Shown: piece after piece, positions 52,165-61,149 of the stretch
How the letters are laid out: every line of letters begins with the position of its first letter
How positions within the stretch are numbered: position 1 is the stretch's first letter
Assembly (NCBI GenBank): GCA_029339505.1
Contig: JAQISU010000179.1
Coordinates: 16,492,001-16,556,000, forward strand
Direction of reading: 5' to 3'
Length of the DNA stretch: 64,000 nt
DNA from: Unio delphinus
Taxonomy: Eukaryota > Mollusca > Bivalvia > Unionida > Unionidae
Notes under the pieces: model-generated
What the model was told of the DNA's origin: nothing
Seen by the model: the letters and a program-made list of their open reading frames with translations, nothing else
Database searches by the model: none
Translations under genes and position numbers: made by a program

Positions 52165-54569
52165 TTGCACTGGACAACAAATTTTTACAAAAGTCATGTT
52201 ACTGAAATAAAATTAGTCAATTCTTATCAATTTTTATGTGCTGAACACGAATATGACAGTCAAATTGCAAAATTGGCTCTAGTTTTTTTTTGTAATCTGC
52301 AAGAAATTAATGTTTACATAACGAAATGAATTCCAATAGTAAAAGGTCAACTGTAATAGCCTACCTATAACAAATCAAGTCATTGACTACATCTTAGGTT
52401 TCTTCGCCTGTCTCTTGTACAGCTGTTCGGGAGCATCTCTGAGGAGTGTCCAGCAGTAGTCAGCCAGCATTGTAGTGGACCATTTTCCCTGGTATCTTTG
52501 TTCCATTGTTGCGATATCTTGATGAAAACGTTCGCCGTGTTCATCACTAACAATACCACAGTTGCTAGGAAAGAAATCCAAATGGGAATGAAGGAAGTGA
52601 ATCTTTAGAGACATATTGCAGCCAAGTTTCTTATACTTCATCAACATGTCTTCTACTAGTTCCTTATAGTTTTCTGCCCTAACATTTCCGAGGAAGTTTG
52701 TAGAAACCAGGCGAAAAGCATTCCATGCTTGTTTCGCGTCACCTTCTAGCAAGTTGTTGAACCGGTCATCTTTGAAAAGCTCTCGAATCTGAGGACCCAC
52801 AAAAACTCCCTCTTTAATCTTTGCTTTGCTGAGTCGAGGGAATTTTTCATGCAGGTATTGGAATGCTGGCAAAGTCCGGTCAATGGCTTTCACGAAGTTC
52901 TTCATCAAACCTAGTTTGATGTGAAGGGGTGGTAGCAAGATTTTCTGAGCCTCAACCAGAGCTGGGTTTTAGATATTCTTCTCTCCAATGGCTACATTCT
53001 GCCTGTGAGTCCATTCTTTCCTCATGTAGTGCATTTCCCTTGCTCGGCTATCCCACTCGCATAAGAAACACATGTATTTTGTATATCCTTGCTGCAGTCC
53101 CATTAAAAGGGCAACTACCTTCAAATCACCACAGAGGTGCCAGCTGTACTTGTTATACTCAATGGAATTCAGTAGCTGCCTTAAGTTATCGTATGTCTCT
53201 TTCATGTGGACAGCATACGCTACTGGAATAGATGGAAGAATGTTTCCATTGTGCAAAAGCACAGCCTTGAGACTCAGTTTCGAAGAGTCCACAAATAGTC
53301 TCCATTCTTGTTGGTCATGAGTGATTTTTAAAGCATTCATGAGGCCCTCAATATCGGAACAAAATATCAGATTACTTTCCTTTCTGAAGAAAGGCTCCAA
53401 TTGCTGGTGGCGCTTTCGATATGCAGTAATTGTGACATCTTCTTCTAGAAGATTCCATTGTTGGAGTCTTGATCCTAGCAATTCTGCCTTGTTCTTTGAT
53501 AAGTCCAAATCACGAATCAGGTCATTTAGTTCTTCCTGTGTTATTATGTGTGGGGTTGATGATGCACCACAGTGAAAATCTGGATCACTGCATGCTGATG
53601 GACCAGGAGAAGGACAGGTCGACTCACCTTTGTCTTCGTCAGATGAATCAAGAGAATATTCTGCTGGAGGTTCTGGAATAGGAAGTCCCTCACCATGTGG
53701 AACTGGTCTCAATGCAGACGAAATGTTTGGGTAGACTATTCTCGACTTCTTTCGCTTCGTTATTCCGCCGGAAAGAGGAGGAACCAAGCAGAAGTAACAG
53801 TCATTTAGGTGGTTGCTTGGCTCTCTCCACACCATTGGGACTGCAAACGGCATTGATGACCTTTTGCAATTCAACCACTGTGAAAGCTGTGTTGTACATG
53901 CAGCACAGCATATATGCGGAGCCCAAGGCTTGTCTTGGTCACCAACCTTGCATCCGAAGTAAAGATGATATGCCTTCTTTACTTGAGAATTGATACTTTT
54001 CTTCTGGTTGGCAAATGTCACTTCCCCACAAATATAGCAAAAATTGTCCGCGGTATTAACACACTTTCGAGGCATTACTGTTCTTTATTGTATGTAAATG
54101 GATAAAATAATAAGTTTTATGTAACAGTAGCTTGAACTGTCTCGCACAACGTCTAAAATATTTTAAATGCTGAACCTATCTGATTGGGCTTTATATAGTA
54201 CACTGCTTACGTCAGCTTCAGCAGCCGCCTGGCATTAGTATAATAGGCCTACACATGTATAGTACACTGCTGACGTCAACTTACTTCAGCAGCCGCATGG
54301 CATTAGTATTGCATTGCATCAGAAAATGATGCAATCAACTGTGGATGATGTGAGCATGATGGTATTATGCAATGTTACATCATTATTCCGGATGTTGCTG
54401 CAGTCCTACTGGAGAAATTTACACAGTGAAACATAGAAAATGAGGTATATGAATATCTTCAAAACGAGAGCCAATAAAATTTTTTCACGGTTATATTCGT
54501 GTTCGGCACACCAAAATACTACAGATTAGGGCCTTTTCAAGTCAGTAATGATTTCACTGTTGACCAGTG
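52165..54569 (-). mobile_element. DNA transposon of unclassified superfamily (2.4 kb)
   Basis: Begins TTGCACTGGACAACAAA and ends with the inverse of CACTGGTCAACAGTGA. Further in, 'GTGCTGAACACGAATAT' on the left matches 'GTGCCGAACACGAATAT' inverted on the right, so the ends are imperfect inverted repeats of about 120 bp. It is flanked by TAA (52162-52164 and 54570-54572), and removing it restores the LTR sequence exactly. It encodes one transposase-like protein on the minus strand. Confidence 0.85.
52387..54075 (-). pseudogene. Transposase-like protein with N-terminal zinc motifs, one nonsense codon
   Basis: One frame of 563 codons from the ATG at 54073-54075, interrupted only by TAA at 52969-52971. 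The N-terminus has Cys pairs ('CYICG', 'CCAAC', 'CYFCL') suggesting a DNA-binding zinc module. The middle has 'RLFVDSSKLSLKAVL' and 'CGDLKVVALLMG', candidate catalytic Asp positions. Then 'LPPLHIKLGLMKNF' and 'SDEHGERFHQD' follow, giving a candidate Glu. I know this protein type from many invertebrate genomes as an uncharacterised repeat protein, but I cannot assign a named superfamily. One stop in 563 codons means recent activity. Confidence 0.7.
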
Positions 54570-54572
54570 TAA

Positions 54573-54899
54573 CACATCTGATAACGCATCTGATAGCGCA
54601 TCTGATAACATCTGATAATCTCTGATAGCATCTCTGATAACGTCTGAGATCGTAGCTGAAATTGTAGATGATTTATTGCGGAACATCTCTGATAACATCT
54701 CTGATATCGTAGCTGAAATTGTTGCTGATTTATTGTGCAATCGAATTGAATTATCTGACTGTCTGTCTATCAGATTGTCTGTTCGTCTACATCTGTCGTG
54801 ACGTGTAAATGTCCGGAAATCTAGAAGTCCGAGTGTCGGAGCTGTCTAGAGTTGTAAACATCCGGGGCGACATCTAGGGTATTGAGGAACGTTGGTTCT
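54573..54899 (+). repeat. 3' LTR, second segment
   Basis: Continues the LTR from the point of the TAA duplication, matching the 5' LTR up to position about 47879 with scattered substitutions. It is cut by Polinton 3 after GTTCT (54895-54899). The rest of the LTR must lie beyond the right end of that Polinton. Confidence 0.9.
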
Positions 54900-55200
54900 A
54901 GCAGCAGAGAGGGTGAACCCTACAACGTTTTTAGACAAAATTTTGATTGAATCCTTAAAACGAGCCTTCCTACGATCTCATTTTAACCAAAAAAAATGTC
55001 TCAGGGGCGAACCCTACAACGTTTTCAGACAAAAAATTGATTGAAATCTCCCTACGAAATCAATTTAACTAAAAAAATGAAAACGATTTTTTAATTAATT
55101 TTGGTCGCAACTTGTTGTCATCCACCCTCTCTGCTGCTAAAGTTTTCAGTTCTGGGTTAATAATTCTTTTACGATTTTAACCGAATATTTGATCGAGTCC
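54900..55200 (+). repeat. Left terminal repeat of Polinton 3, with internal duplication
   Basis: Outer arm at 54900-54917; inner inverted arm ends 'CTCTCTGCTGCT' near 55138. Unlike copies 1 and 2 it contains a second copy of 'GCGAACCCTACAACGTTTTC' plus following sequence (about 55006-55060), a tandem duplication of roughly 95 bp. The GTCTCC/GGAGAC stem is disrupted here. Confidence 0.85.
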
Positions 55201-55848
55201 GATACGATATCGTGTCCGAGGATCATGTAAATTTATTGTTGCGAATCCGTGCGGAGTCGACTGAGCATGACTAAAGAAATCTCGAAATTGATTGAAGTCC
55301 ATATCAGAACACCATGTCTGCCAAATATTTCGTAGCGTATGAGTATCAACTCCGTTGAATACAGACAATAAATTGCAGTTATCTCTGATGACTTTTGGAA
55401 CCTGAGTGTAGCGTTGAGTGACATATATCACGTCAGTGTTTTTGTGACGCCCACAGGAAAATATTCTAGCAGGATTCTTTTGTTTATCCAACATTATATC
55501 GTCGTATACAACTAAATTGTTAATATCTCCATCAATATCATCAATACTCGGTGCTTCATCGATATCGGTTATAAAATCAATGGCGTTCTCACCCTTAATT
55601 TCTGATGCATTCTCGTTAAAATCTTTTAGCACTTCATAACATCGTTGATCATCTACGCTAGGGGCAATTAAATACAACTTATCCCACTTCATCCATCTCA
55701 TTATTAAATTGAGTAACAATTGCGTTTTACCGGATCCAGATGGCCCGATTATAATCATCCGGATAGAGTTTGGTAGCGCTGCATGATGCTTAACTGGTTC
55801 TCTTGTTTTAGTCGCTGAAAAATCAATTATATCCATATTTCTATACAT
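55177..55848 (-). CDS. Polinton packaging ATPase, copy 3
   Basis: Intact, 223 residues, Walker A GPSGSGKT and Walker B LVVYDD as in the other copies. One notable change is Cys for Arg in the 'IFSRGRHKN' block (here 'IFSCGRHKN'). If that Arg is an ATPase finger or DNA-contact residue, activity could be affected; this cannot be judged from sequence alone. The start is again 5 nt from the divergent zinc-ribbon start. Confidence 0.93.
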   Translation of the reverse strand: MYRNMDIIDFSATKTREPVKHHAALPNSIRMIIIGPSGSGKTQLLLNLIMRWMKWDKLYLIAPSVDDQRCYEVLKDFNENASEIKGENAIDFITDIDEAPSIDDIDGDINNLVVYDDIMLDKQKNPARIFSCGRHKNTDVIYVTQRYTQVPKVIRDNCNLLSVFNGVDTHTLRNIWQTWCSDMDFNQFRDFFSHAQSTPHGFATINLHDPRTRYRIGLDQIFG

Positions 55849-55853
55849 AAATT

Positions 55854-56021
55854 ATGGATCTATATTGTGTGAAGTGTAAAACGCGTACTGGCACAGATGA
55901 TGTGACGACGGTTACAACTAAAAATAACCGATCAGCGCTTTCTGGTAAATGCGTGCAATGTGGTACAAAGAAATTTAGATTTGTGTCTATGAAATCTGAT
56001 TTAAAAAAAACGAGGAGGTGA
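55854..56021 (+). CDS. Zinc-ribbon protein (DUF5679-like), copy 3
   Basis: 55 residues with 'YCVKCKTRTGTDD' and 'CVQCGTKKF'. The end is 'KKTRR' then TGA, reading across an A8 run (56003-56010). The PLA2 frame begins within this run in another register. One T fewer before the run, compared with copy 2, gives a different frame relation, so the slippery heptamer of copy 2 is not in register here. Confidence 0.72.
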   Translation: MDLYCVKCKTRTGTDDVTTVTTKNNRSALSGKCVQCGTKKFRFVSMKSDLKKTRR

Positions 56022-56370
56022 TATCGCAGCCAAATTAGCAAAACTCCCTGGAACCCCATGGGCAAAATACCCCGGAGAAAAGCACCTTCCAGGATATAGC
56101 TACTGTGGACCAGGAACCAGACTTGATATCAGACTCAATAATCAAAATCAACCCAACCCCGGTGAAGAACCAATAAACGCCATTGATAAGGCCTGTCACC
56201 TTCATGATGTTGCTTATAAAAGCAGCAATCTGCAACACAGGCATCTAGCAGATGTGAAATTAATTCATGCGTTAAATGCTATTCCTGATAAATCCTTCAA
56301 AGAAAAATTGTCTTCATTTTTGATAAAATCGGCTATGAAAAGTAAATTGATGTTAGGTGCTGGTAATTAA
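56005..56370 (+). CDS. Parvovirus-VP1-type phospholipase A2 domain, copy 3
   Basis: 122 codons with Ca-loop 'YCGPGT' and catalytic 'DKACHLHDVAY' intact. A TAA at 56002-56004 closes the frame just upstream and there is no ATG before the domain. As in copy 2, initiation must come from a frame change, a non-ATG start or splicing. Conservation with copy 1 runs through the whole domain to the stop. Confidence 0.8.
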   Translation, partial: KKRGGDIAAKLAKLPGTPWAKYPGEKHLPGYSYCGPGTRLDIRLNNQNQPNPGEEPINAIDKACHLHDVAYKSSNLQHRHLADVKLIHALNAIPDKSFKEKLSSFLIKSAMKSKLMLGAGN

Positions 56371-56374
56371 TAAT

Positions 56375-57319
56375 ATGGAATCAATTTATTATTCTCCGAG
56401 GGGATACTGGAGGGGTAACGCTGCAATCAATAAACTCGCTAGCGCTGCAAAAGTGAAAAAGGCCACTGCGGCTGATTGGTTATCCAAACAGGCACTATGG
56501 CAAATTTATCTACCACCGCCTAAACAAATTCAATTCTCGCATTTTGATGTGACCGCTCCTAATGAAGTTCATCAGGCTGATATATTATTTCTGCCACATG
56601 ATCGTGGTTACAAATACGCGCTAACCGTAGTTGATATTGCAAGTCGATACAAAGAAGCAGAACCGTTAAAAACAAAATCAGCCACTGAAGTCGCTTCTGC
56701 ATTTGAAAGGATTTATTGACGAGGTCCTCTGCACTGGCCAAATCTGTTACAAGTTGATCCTGGCAAGGAATTTCAGGGTGCGGTTCTATCTACAATGAAA
56801 CATCATAATGTCACCATACGACGAGGGCATACTGCGCTACATCGCGATCAGGCCATTGTAGAACGATTTAATCGGACAATTGCTGAGCGGTTATTTGGAT
56901 ATCAATATGCAAAAGAATTCATTCAAGAAAAGCGATCCCGTGAATGGGTTAAAAGATTACCATCTGTGATTACTGCACTGAATAACGAGATTACTAGAAC
57001 AATCAACATGAAACCTATCAATGCGATTAAAAAGAAGTCTATACCCGTACAACCACAAAAAGATTTCAAAGAACCAATTCTTGGTAGTAATGTCATTGTG
57101 AGGTACTTATACGAACCAGGAGAGCTTGAAGGGGGTAGAAAAAGGGCTACTGATCCTATTTGGAGCGTCACTACGCATAAGATATCTAGTATAACACGAT
57201 CTACGGGTAGACCTCCAGTCTATAAACTGGATTCAACTGCCCCTCAGCGGGGTTTTACTCGACAACAACTACAAGTGATTCCCGAGGATACTCAATTGCC
57301 ACCGCATGGTCTTAACTAG
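56375..57319 (+). pseudogene. Polinton rve integrase, copy 3, single nonsense codon
   Basis: A 314-codon frame broken only by TGA at 56717-56719 (Arg codon in copies 1 and 2). First Asp ('HQADILFL'), second Asp ('DPGKEFQG') and Glu ('AIVERFNRT') are all present, the last two downstream of the stop. Length and C-terminal tail match copies 1 and 2. A translated product would lack most of the catalytic core. Confidence 0.9.
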
Positions 57320-57545
57320 CGCCGTTGCGTCTATTGCACTCAAGACAAGTCAACATCACATTATTTCTGACATGACCGAGATTGTTATTTTTTCTGTCTA
57401 CGGTAAATTGGCGAGGATCCTTATCCGAATACTGCCAACGCATTATACAATTGCAACTCGCGCAGTGATTATTCTGTTGTTTCTTCAAAGTGATTATTAA
57501 TTTAGCATCAATATCAAATTCTCGTTGTTTTTTTTTGTCCTGTTG
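57312..57545 (-). CDS. HNH-type zinc endonuclease region, copy 3
   Basis: Same 'CASC', 'TVDRKN', 'GHVRNN', 'CLECN' block as in copies 1 and 2. Here the run before it has nine A, and the HNH frame extends upstream through the short Lys/Gln-rich linker that ends PolB in the other copies. A one-base length change in a T7 run (about 57562-57568) then puts it out of frame with the main PolB ORF. This supports an origin as a C-terminal PolB domain. Confidence 0.68.
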   Translation of the reverse strand, partial: QQDKKKQREFDIDAKLIITLKKQQNNHCASCNCIMRWQYSDKDPRQFTVDRKNNNLGHVRNNVMLTCLECNRRNGAS

Positions 57546-60500
57546 TTTGTAACCGGAGAGTTTTTTTATTAATGATGCTAACATCAATATCACTTATTGT
57601 TGTGTCATTATCATCGCCTGACTCTGTCAGGACAATTCTTCGAAGTTGATTTATGTTTCGTACTCTGGATACTGCGAGATAGACTAAATTCGACCATTCG
57701 ATGTGATTATCCACCATCCAAACAATTGTATTCGATATAGTCAATCCCTGTGAAGAGTGTATTGTTGCTGCGTATCCTAGCGTCCACGGGGATTTATTAG
57801 CACGCAATGCATCTTCAACGACATTGATATCAACCAGCACAATATCATTTAATACGAGAATTTGTTTTTCACTCTGTCCTGGAATATCAACTTCAATATT
57901 CTGTTTTCGTGTATCCGATGGCCTATAACAAAGGGGTACTGGAAGCGTTGCAAATTTTTCTTTATGCAATTCAAATAACTTCATCTGAAGTGTATCCCTG
58001 ACTATTTTTCTACTTGCAATGATCAAATCGTTTGGTCTCCACGCTTCCCAGAAATCATTCATTGGGGTTTCTGAAATCACTTCACGCGCTATTTCGCATT
58101 GGATTCTATCCGGTTGTAATCTAATTAGCGCTTTGAACTCGCGTAATCGTTTATCAAGTGATCTATAATCAGTTGTGATTTCTTCATAGTAGTCTACAAA
58201 ACCCTTTAGCCATTCATGTGGAGATGCACCGACAAATGGTGGTGGTTGGCCTTGATCCCCGCACATGACGACTTTTGTGTTTTTGGTTAACAACCACTCA
58301 AGAAATGTTTTTAATACATCTAATGACACTGTGCATATTTCATCCCAGATTATGATTTCAGGAATGAATTTATCACCCATTCGATCAGGAGTCCATTTGT
58401 CACCCTTCCATCGAAAGAAGCTGTGATAAGTGCAAGCATTTACCCCTCGTTGTATCATCTCTCTGGCGAGTCTGTGAGTCGGTGTTAGCACAATCATGTT
58501 AGAAACGCTAGCGTTTCCACGACGAAATAATTCAATTGCACGAGTTGTCTTTCCTGACCCACCACAACCGTTTAAATAAATTGTCTTGTATCTACATACT
58601 GGATCAGATACCGGTGGTGCATTAGAAAATTCTGATTGAATTTCAATACGGTTACAACAAAGATATTTATCATCCATGGCAACGTCTGCGGATTCACAAT
58701 ACTCATGTAGCATCTCCTTTTTAAATCGCCAACGCCCCCAATTTTCTTCGGGATCTGTGAATGCCGCTACAGCTGATTTGTACTTATTGTGTATATACAT
58801 CGAATCAGTGGCTACTCTAACCGCGGTATTAGGAAATCTATTTATCATCGAAAATAGATTAATGCAAGCATAGGCTAACATTGAACTTCTCAAATGTGTG
58901 TACTGGGAATTATATCCATCACAGTAGGTAACAACCGTACCTAATTTCTCACCATTGGATAGAAAAGCATCCTTACGGGATACAAGTTTTCCCTGTTTCA
59001 TTAAATCCGCTACAATAAAATCGTATTCAGCGACATCTATGATCAACCGCGAAGAGTATTTTGCGTTATCGTATCGTCCACCGTGGGTAAATTTACCGAT
59101 TATTCTTCTTCCGAGATCTTTTGCTTGTTCTTTTTTAATTTCAAATAACTTCTTAGACCAATTTATGATTTCTTCTTCACTGAAATCTGGAAACTGTTTT
59201 CGTAGTTCGTTGATTATTCTATCTAGATTGGGTTGTGGTAGCCAAACTTCTTTCTGAGCTCGATAGCATATAATAGCCTCGGAAACAATCAACGATATTA
59301 GCATACCACAATCAATCATATATCTCAATAGCACTATTGGCATCCAGTGTTTTTCAGAAAGGTGTCTACCAAGCCAAACATAACTACACGGATGTAACCC
59401 TGTAGCTAATTCAAATGATATCACACGAGCGAATCCGGTTAAATCAAAATCAGGCAATGGTCCATTAATCGCAACACGAGTCATTTCATGCGTGGGGTGT
59501 CCAAATCGTTTGAAGTACTCAGCGCATTCCCCATACCCGAGAAAACTTCCGGGATAACACGCGGATATATCAATTGAAATCATACCATCACGATGGTATT
59601 TCGTATTCCACAGTCCTCCATGACCAAATTCGACGCAACTCAATTTAACATCCTCGAGAAAATCACTTCGTGTTGGACGCCATGAGTTTTTTTCTCTTGC
59701 GAAGTGAGCTACCACTGATGGAATAGTAAAACTATCCGTGAGTAGTTTTTCATGGGAATTCTCCGGTGAAAAATCACTAGCGATTTTTCTCATTCTGTTA
59801 TCTAATTCTTCAACGCGATATAATTCGCCATTTGGTCTTACAAATTGATCAAATCCTATTTCGGGATCTTCATCACTTCTAAGTAACCACACTGACACAG
59901 GATCATCTTTACACAACGCATGAATAGCATCAAATAATTTCTCTTCATAGAAAACATCCCCGACGAACTCCTTAGGGATATATTTCACGGTTCGTTCTCG
60001 TGGAAATATTGTTACCGCAGGTGTCCACGCGTGTTTGTTATGATCAATAATCTGTATTGGTGCTCCATTTTTGTTATATTTCGGTTCGTATAAAACCTCT
60101 CCGGTTATCGTCATAACGGTTATTGGGAATCGTAATGATGTTTCTAATTTAGCTATATCAGAAATCTTTGCACCATGCTGTTTCACTGTCAGTTCCCACT
60201 CGGTTATTTTCCTACGTCGCAGATCAGTTAGTTTATTTCCTCGGGATGCATTTGTGAAGTGTTCTATTATTCGTTCTGCTACACAATTAAGCCCTGACGA
60301 ATATTTCATAGGAGCTAGTTTTGCGATATCGGGTTTATCATTTAACGGATATATCCCATAAACCATTGCTGTTACGGGATAAGATCTTTCGTAGTATGGT
60401 TTGTCGATTCCAGTTAGAATTCCTGGTTTGGAATCTCTACTTACAATGACAGCTTTTTTATTCTTGAGGATTGGTTCAAATTTATCCTTAATAATCCATT

Positions 60501-61107
60501 TGCCATCGACTTCGATAATGAATTTGATTCGGAAAAAATGTCTTTTTTCCCCAACACGTGAAATTATCACTGCTGCTTTTTCATCATTCATGGTAGCATC
60601 AACAACACCATCAATTCGAAATGTTGACCAACAATAAGATGCTCCATCACGCTTGAATTCATTAAAACAGTCTCTGATTTTACTAATCATGGCTTTATCA
60701 AGAATTGTATTCTTTGGTGTATTAGAAACTATATCGAGATTGAATTGAGCATCTTTCCAGGGTAATTTCTTGGACGTTTTTTTTGGTTTATCGAGATTAA
60801 ATTTAGGATTGATTTTCAATAATCTCTTAAACTCTTTCATATTTCCGTCTATTGGACGTTTTTTGGGTTTATCGAGATTAAATTTAGGATTGATTTTCAA
60901 TAATCTCTTGTTACGTCTTTTTGGTTTATCGAGATTAAATTTAGGATTGATTTTCAATAATCTCTTAAACTCTTTCATGTTTCCGTCTATTGGACGCTTT
61001 TTGGGTCTATCGAGATTAAATCTAGGATTGATTTTTAATAATCTCTTAAACTCCTTATCAGCATTGAATTCAGCATTTTTCGAAGGCGTTTTCCTTAATT
61101 CCTTCAT
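57514..61107 (-). CDS. Family-B DNA polymerase fused to SF1 helicase, copy 3
   Basis: An open frame of about 1197 codons from the ATG at 61105-61107 (the frame is open 17 codons further but only to a GTG). Approximate residues, numbering from that GTG: 35-130 basic tandem repeats; 155-240 a conserved unknown domain; 520-535 PolB motif A ('DISACYPGS'); 783-789 motif C ('ATDSMYI', first Asp replaced by Ala, second kept). The helicase follows: Walker A 864-871 ('GCGGSGKT'), Walker B 936-940 ('IIWDE'), 'CGDQGQ' 966-971, 'TIHSSQG' 1132-1138, 'VSRVR' 1163-1167. Polintons replicate by protein-primed PolB; a fused RecD/Pif1-like helicase is not the usual arrangement. Confidence 0.9.
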   Translation of the reverse strand: MKELRKTPSKNAEFNADKEFKRLLKINPRFNLDRPKKRPIDGNMKEFKRLLKINPKFNLDKPKRRNKRLLKINPKFNLDKPKKRPIDGNMKEFKRLLKINPKFNLDKPKKTSKKLPWKDAQFNLDIVSNTPKNTILDKAMISKIRDCFNEFKRDGASYCWSTFRIDGVVDATMNDEKAAVIISRVGEKRHFFRIKFIIEVDGKWIIKDKFEPILKNKKAVIVSRDSKPGILTGIDKPYYERSYPVTAMVYGIYPLNDKPDIAKLAPMKYSSGLNCVAERIIEHFTNASRGNKLTDLRRRKITEWELTVKQHGAKISDIAKLETSLRFPITVMTITGEVLYEPKYNKNGAPIQIIDHNKHAWTPAVTIFPRERTVKYIPKEFVGDVFYEEKLFDAIHALCKDDPVSVWLLRSDEDPEIGFDQFVRPNGELYRVEELDNRMRKIASDFSPENSHEKLLTDSFTIPSVVAHFAREKNSWRPTRSDFLEDVKLSCVEFGHGGLWNTKYHRDGMISIDISACYPGSFLGYGECAEYFKRFGHPTHEMTRVAINGPLPDFDLTGFARVISFELATGLHPCSYVWLGRHLSEKHWMPIVLLRYMIDCGMLISLIVSEAIICYRAQKEVWLPQPNLDRIINELRKQFPDFSEEEIINWSKKLFEIKKEQAKDLGRRIIGKFTHGGRYDNAKYSSRLIIDVAEYDFIVADLMKQGKLVSRKDAFLSNGEKLGTVVTYCDGYNSQYTHLRSSMLAYACINLFSMINRFPNTAVRVATDSMYIHNKYKSAVAAFTDPEENWGRWRFKKEMLHEYCESADVAMDDKYLCCNRIEIQSEFSNAPPVSDPVCRYKTIYLNGCGGSGKTTRAIELFRRGNASVSNMIVLTPTHRLAREMIQRGVNACTYHSFFRWKGDKWTPDRMGDKFIPEIIIWDEICTVSLDVLKTFLEWLLTKNTKVVMCGDQGQPPPFVGASPHEWLKGFVDYYEEITTDYRSLDKRLREFKALIRLQPDRIQCEIAREVISETPMNDFWEAWRPNDLIIASRKIVRDTLQMKLFELHKEKFATLPVPLCYRPSDTRKQNIEVDIPGQSEKQILVLNDIVLVDINVVEDALRANKSPWTLGYAATIHSSQGLTISNTIVWMVDNHIEWSNLVYLAVSRVRNINQLRRIVLTESGDDNDTTISDIDVSIINKKTLRLQTTGQKKTTRI
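60780..61080 (-). repeat. 78-bp repeats coding the PolB N-terminus, copy 3
   Basis: Four units, one shortened near 60907. DNA core 'ATCGAGATTAAATTTAGGAT' followed by 'TGATTTTCAATAATCTCTTA'. The protein unit is 26 residues, rich in Lys/Asn/Leu/Pro, with net positive charge. Number and length differ from copies 1 and 2. Confidence 0.9.
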
Positions 61108-61149
61108 GCTATAATTAAAACAAGCATTTAAATGAAAGATTTTTATATA
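61108..61149. promoter_or_regulatory. Divergent promoter region, PolB / Cys-rich gene
   Basis: 42 bp of AT-rich sequence between divergent starts. It contains a TATA-like 'TTTTTATATAATG' next to the Cys-rich start and 'AATTAAAAC' on the other side. The same spacing and text are found in copy 1 (8126-8165). Confidence 0.45.

Larger units (their letters stand above)
47140..54899 (+). mobile_element. Gmr1-like Gypsy LTR retrotransposon, RT-deleted, 3' LTR split
   Basis: Order: 5' LTR (47140-48504), tRNA-Leu primer site, gag-protease, integrase, RNase H tail, polypurine tract, 3' LTR start at 51772. Integrase follows protease directly, and a C-terminal RNase H scrap follows integrase. This is the domain order described for Gmr1-like Gypsy elements, which place integrase before RT. 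The RT-RNase H block is deleted here. The 3' LTR is interrupted by a DNA transposon (52165-54569) and then by Polinton 3 at 54900, so its end is outside the window. The two LTR starts differ at three positions in the first ~335 bp by eye. Confidence 0.9.

Noticed and set aside
53072..54105. Several plus-strand frames opposite the transposase gene
   Set aside because: Shadows of the 563-codon minus-strand frame, which has clear motifs.
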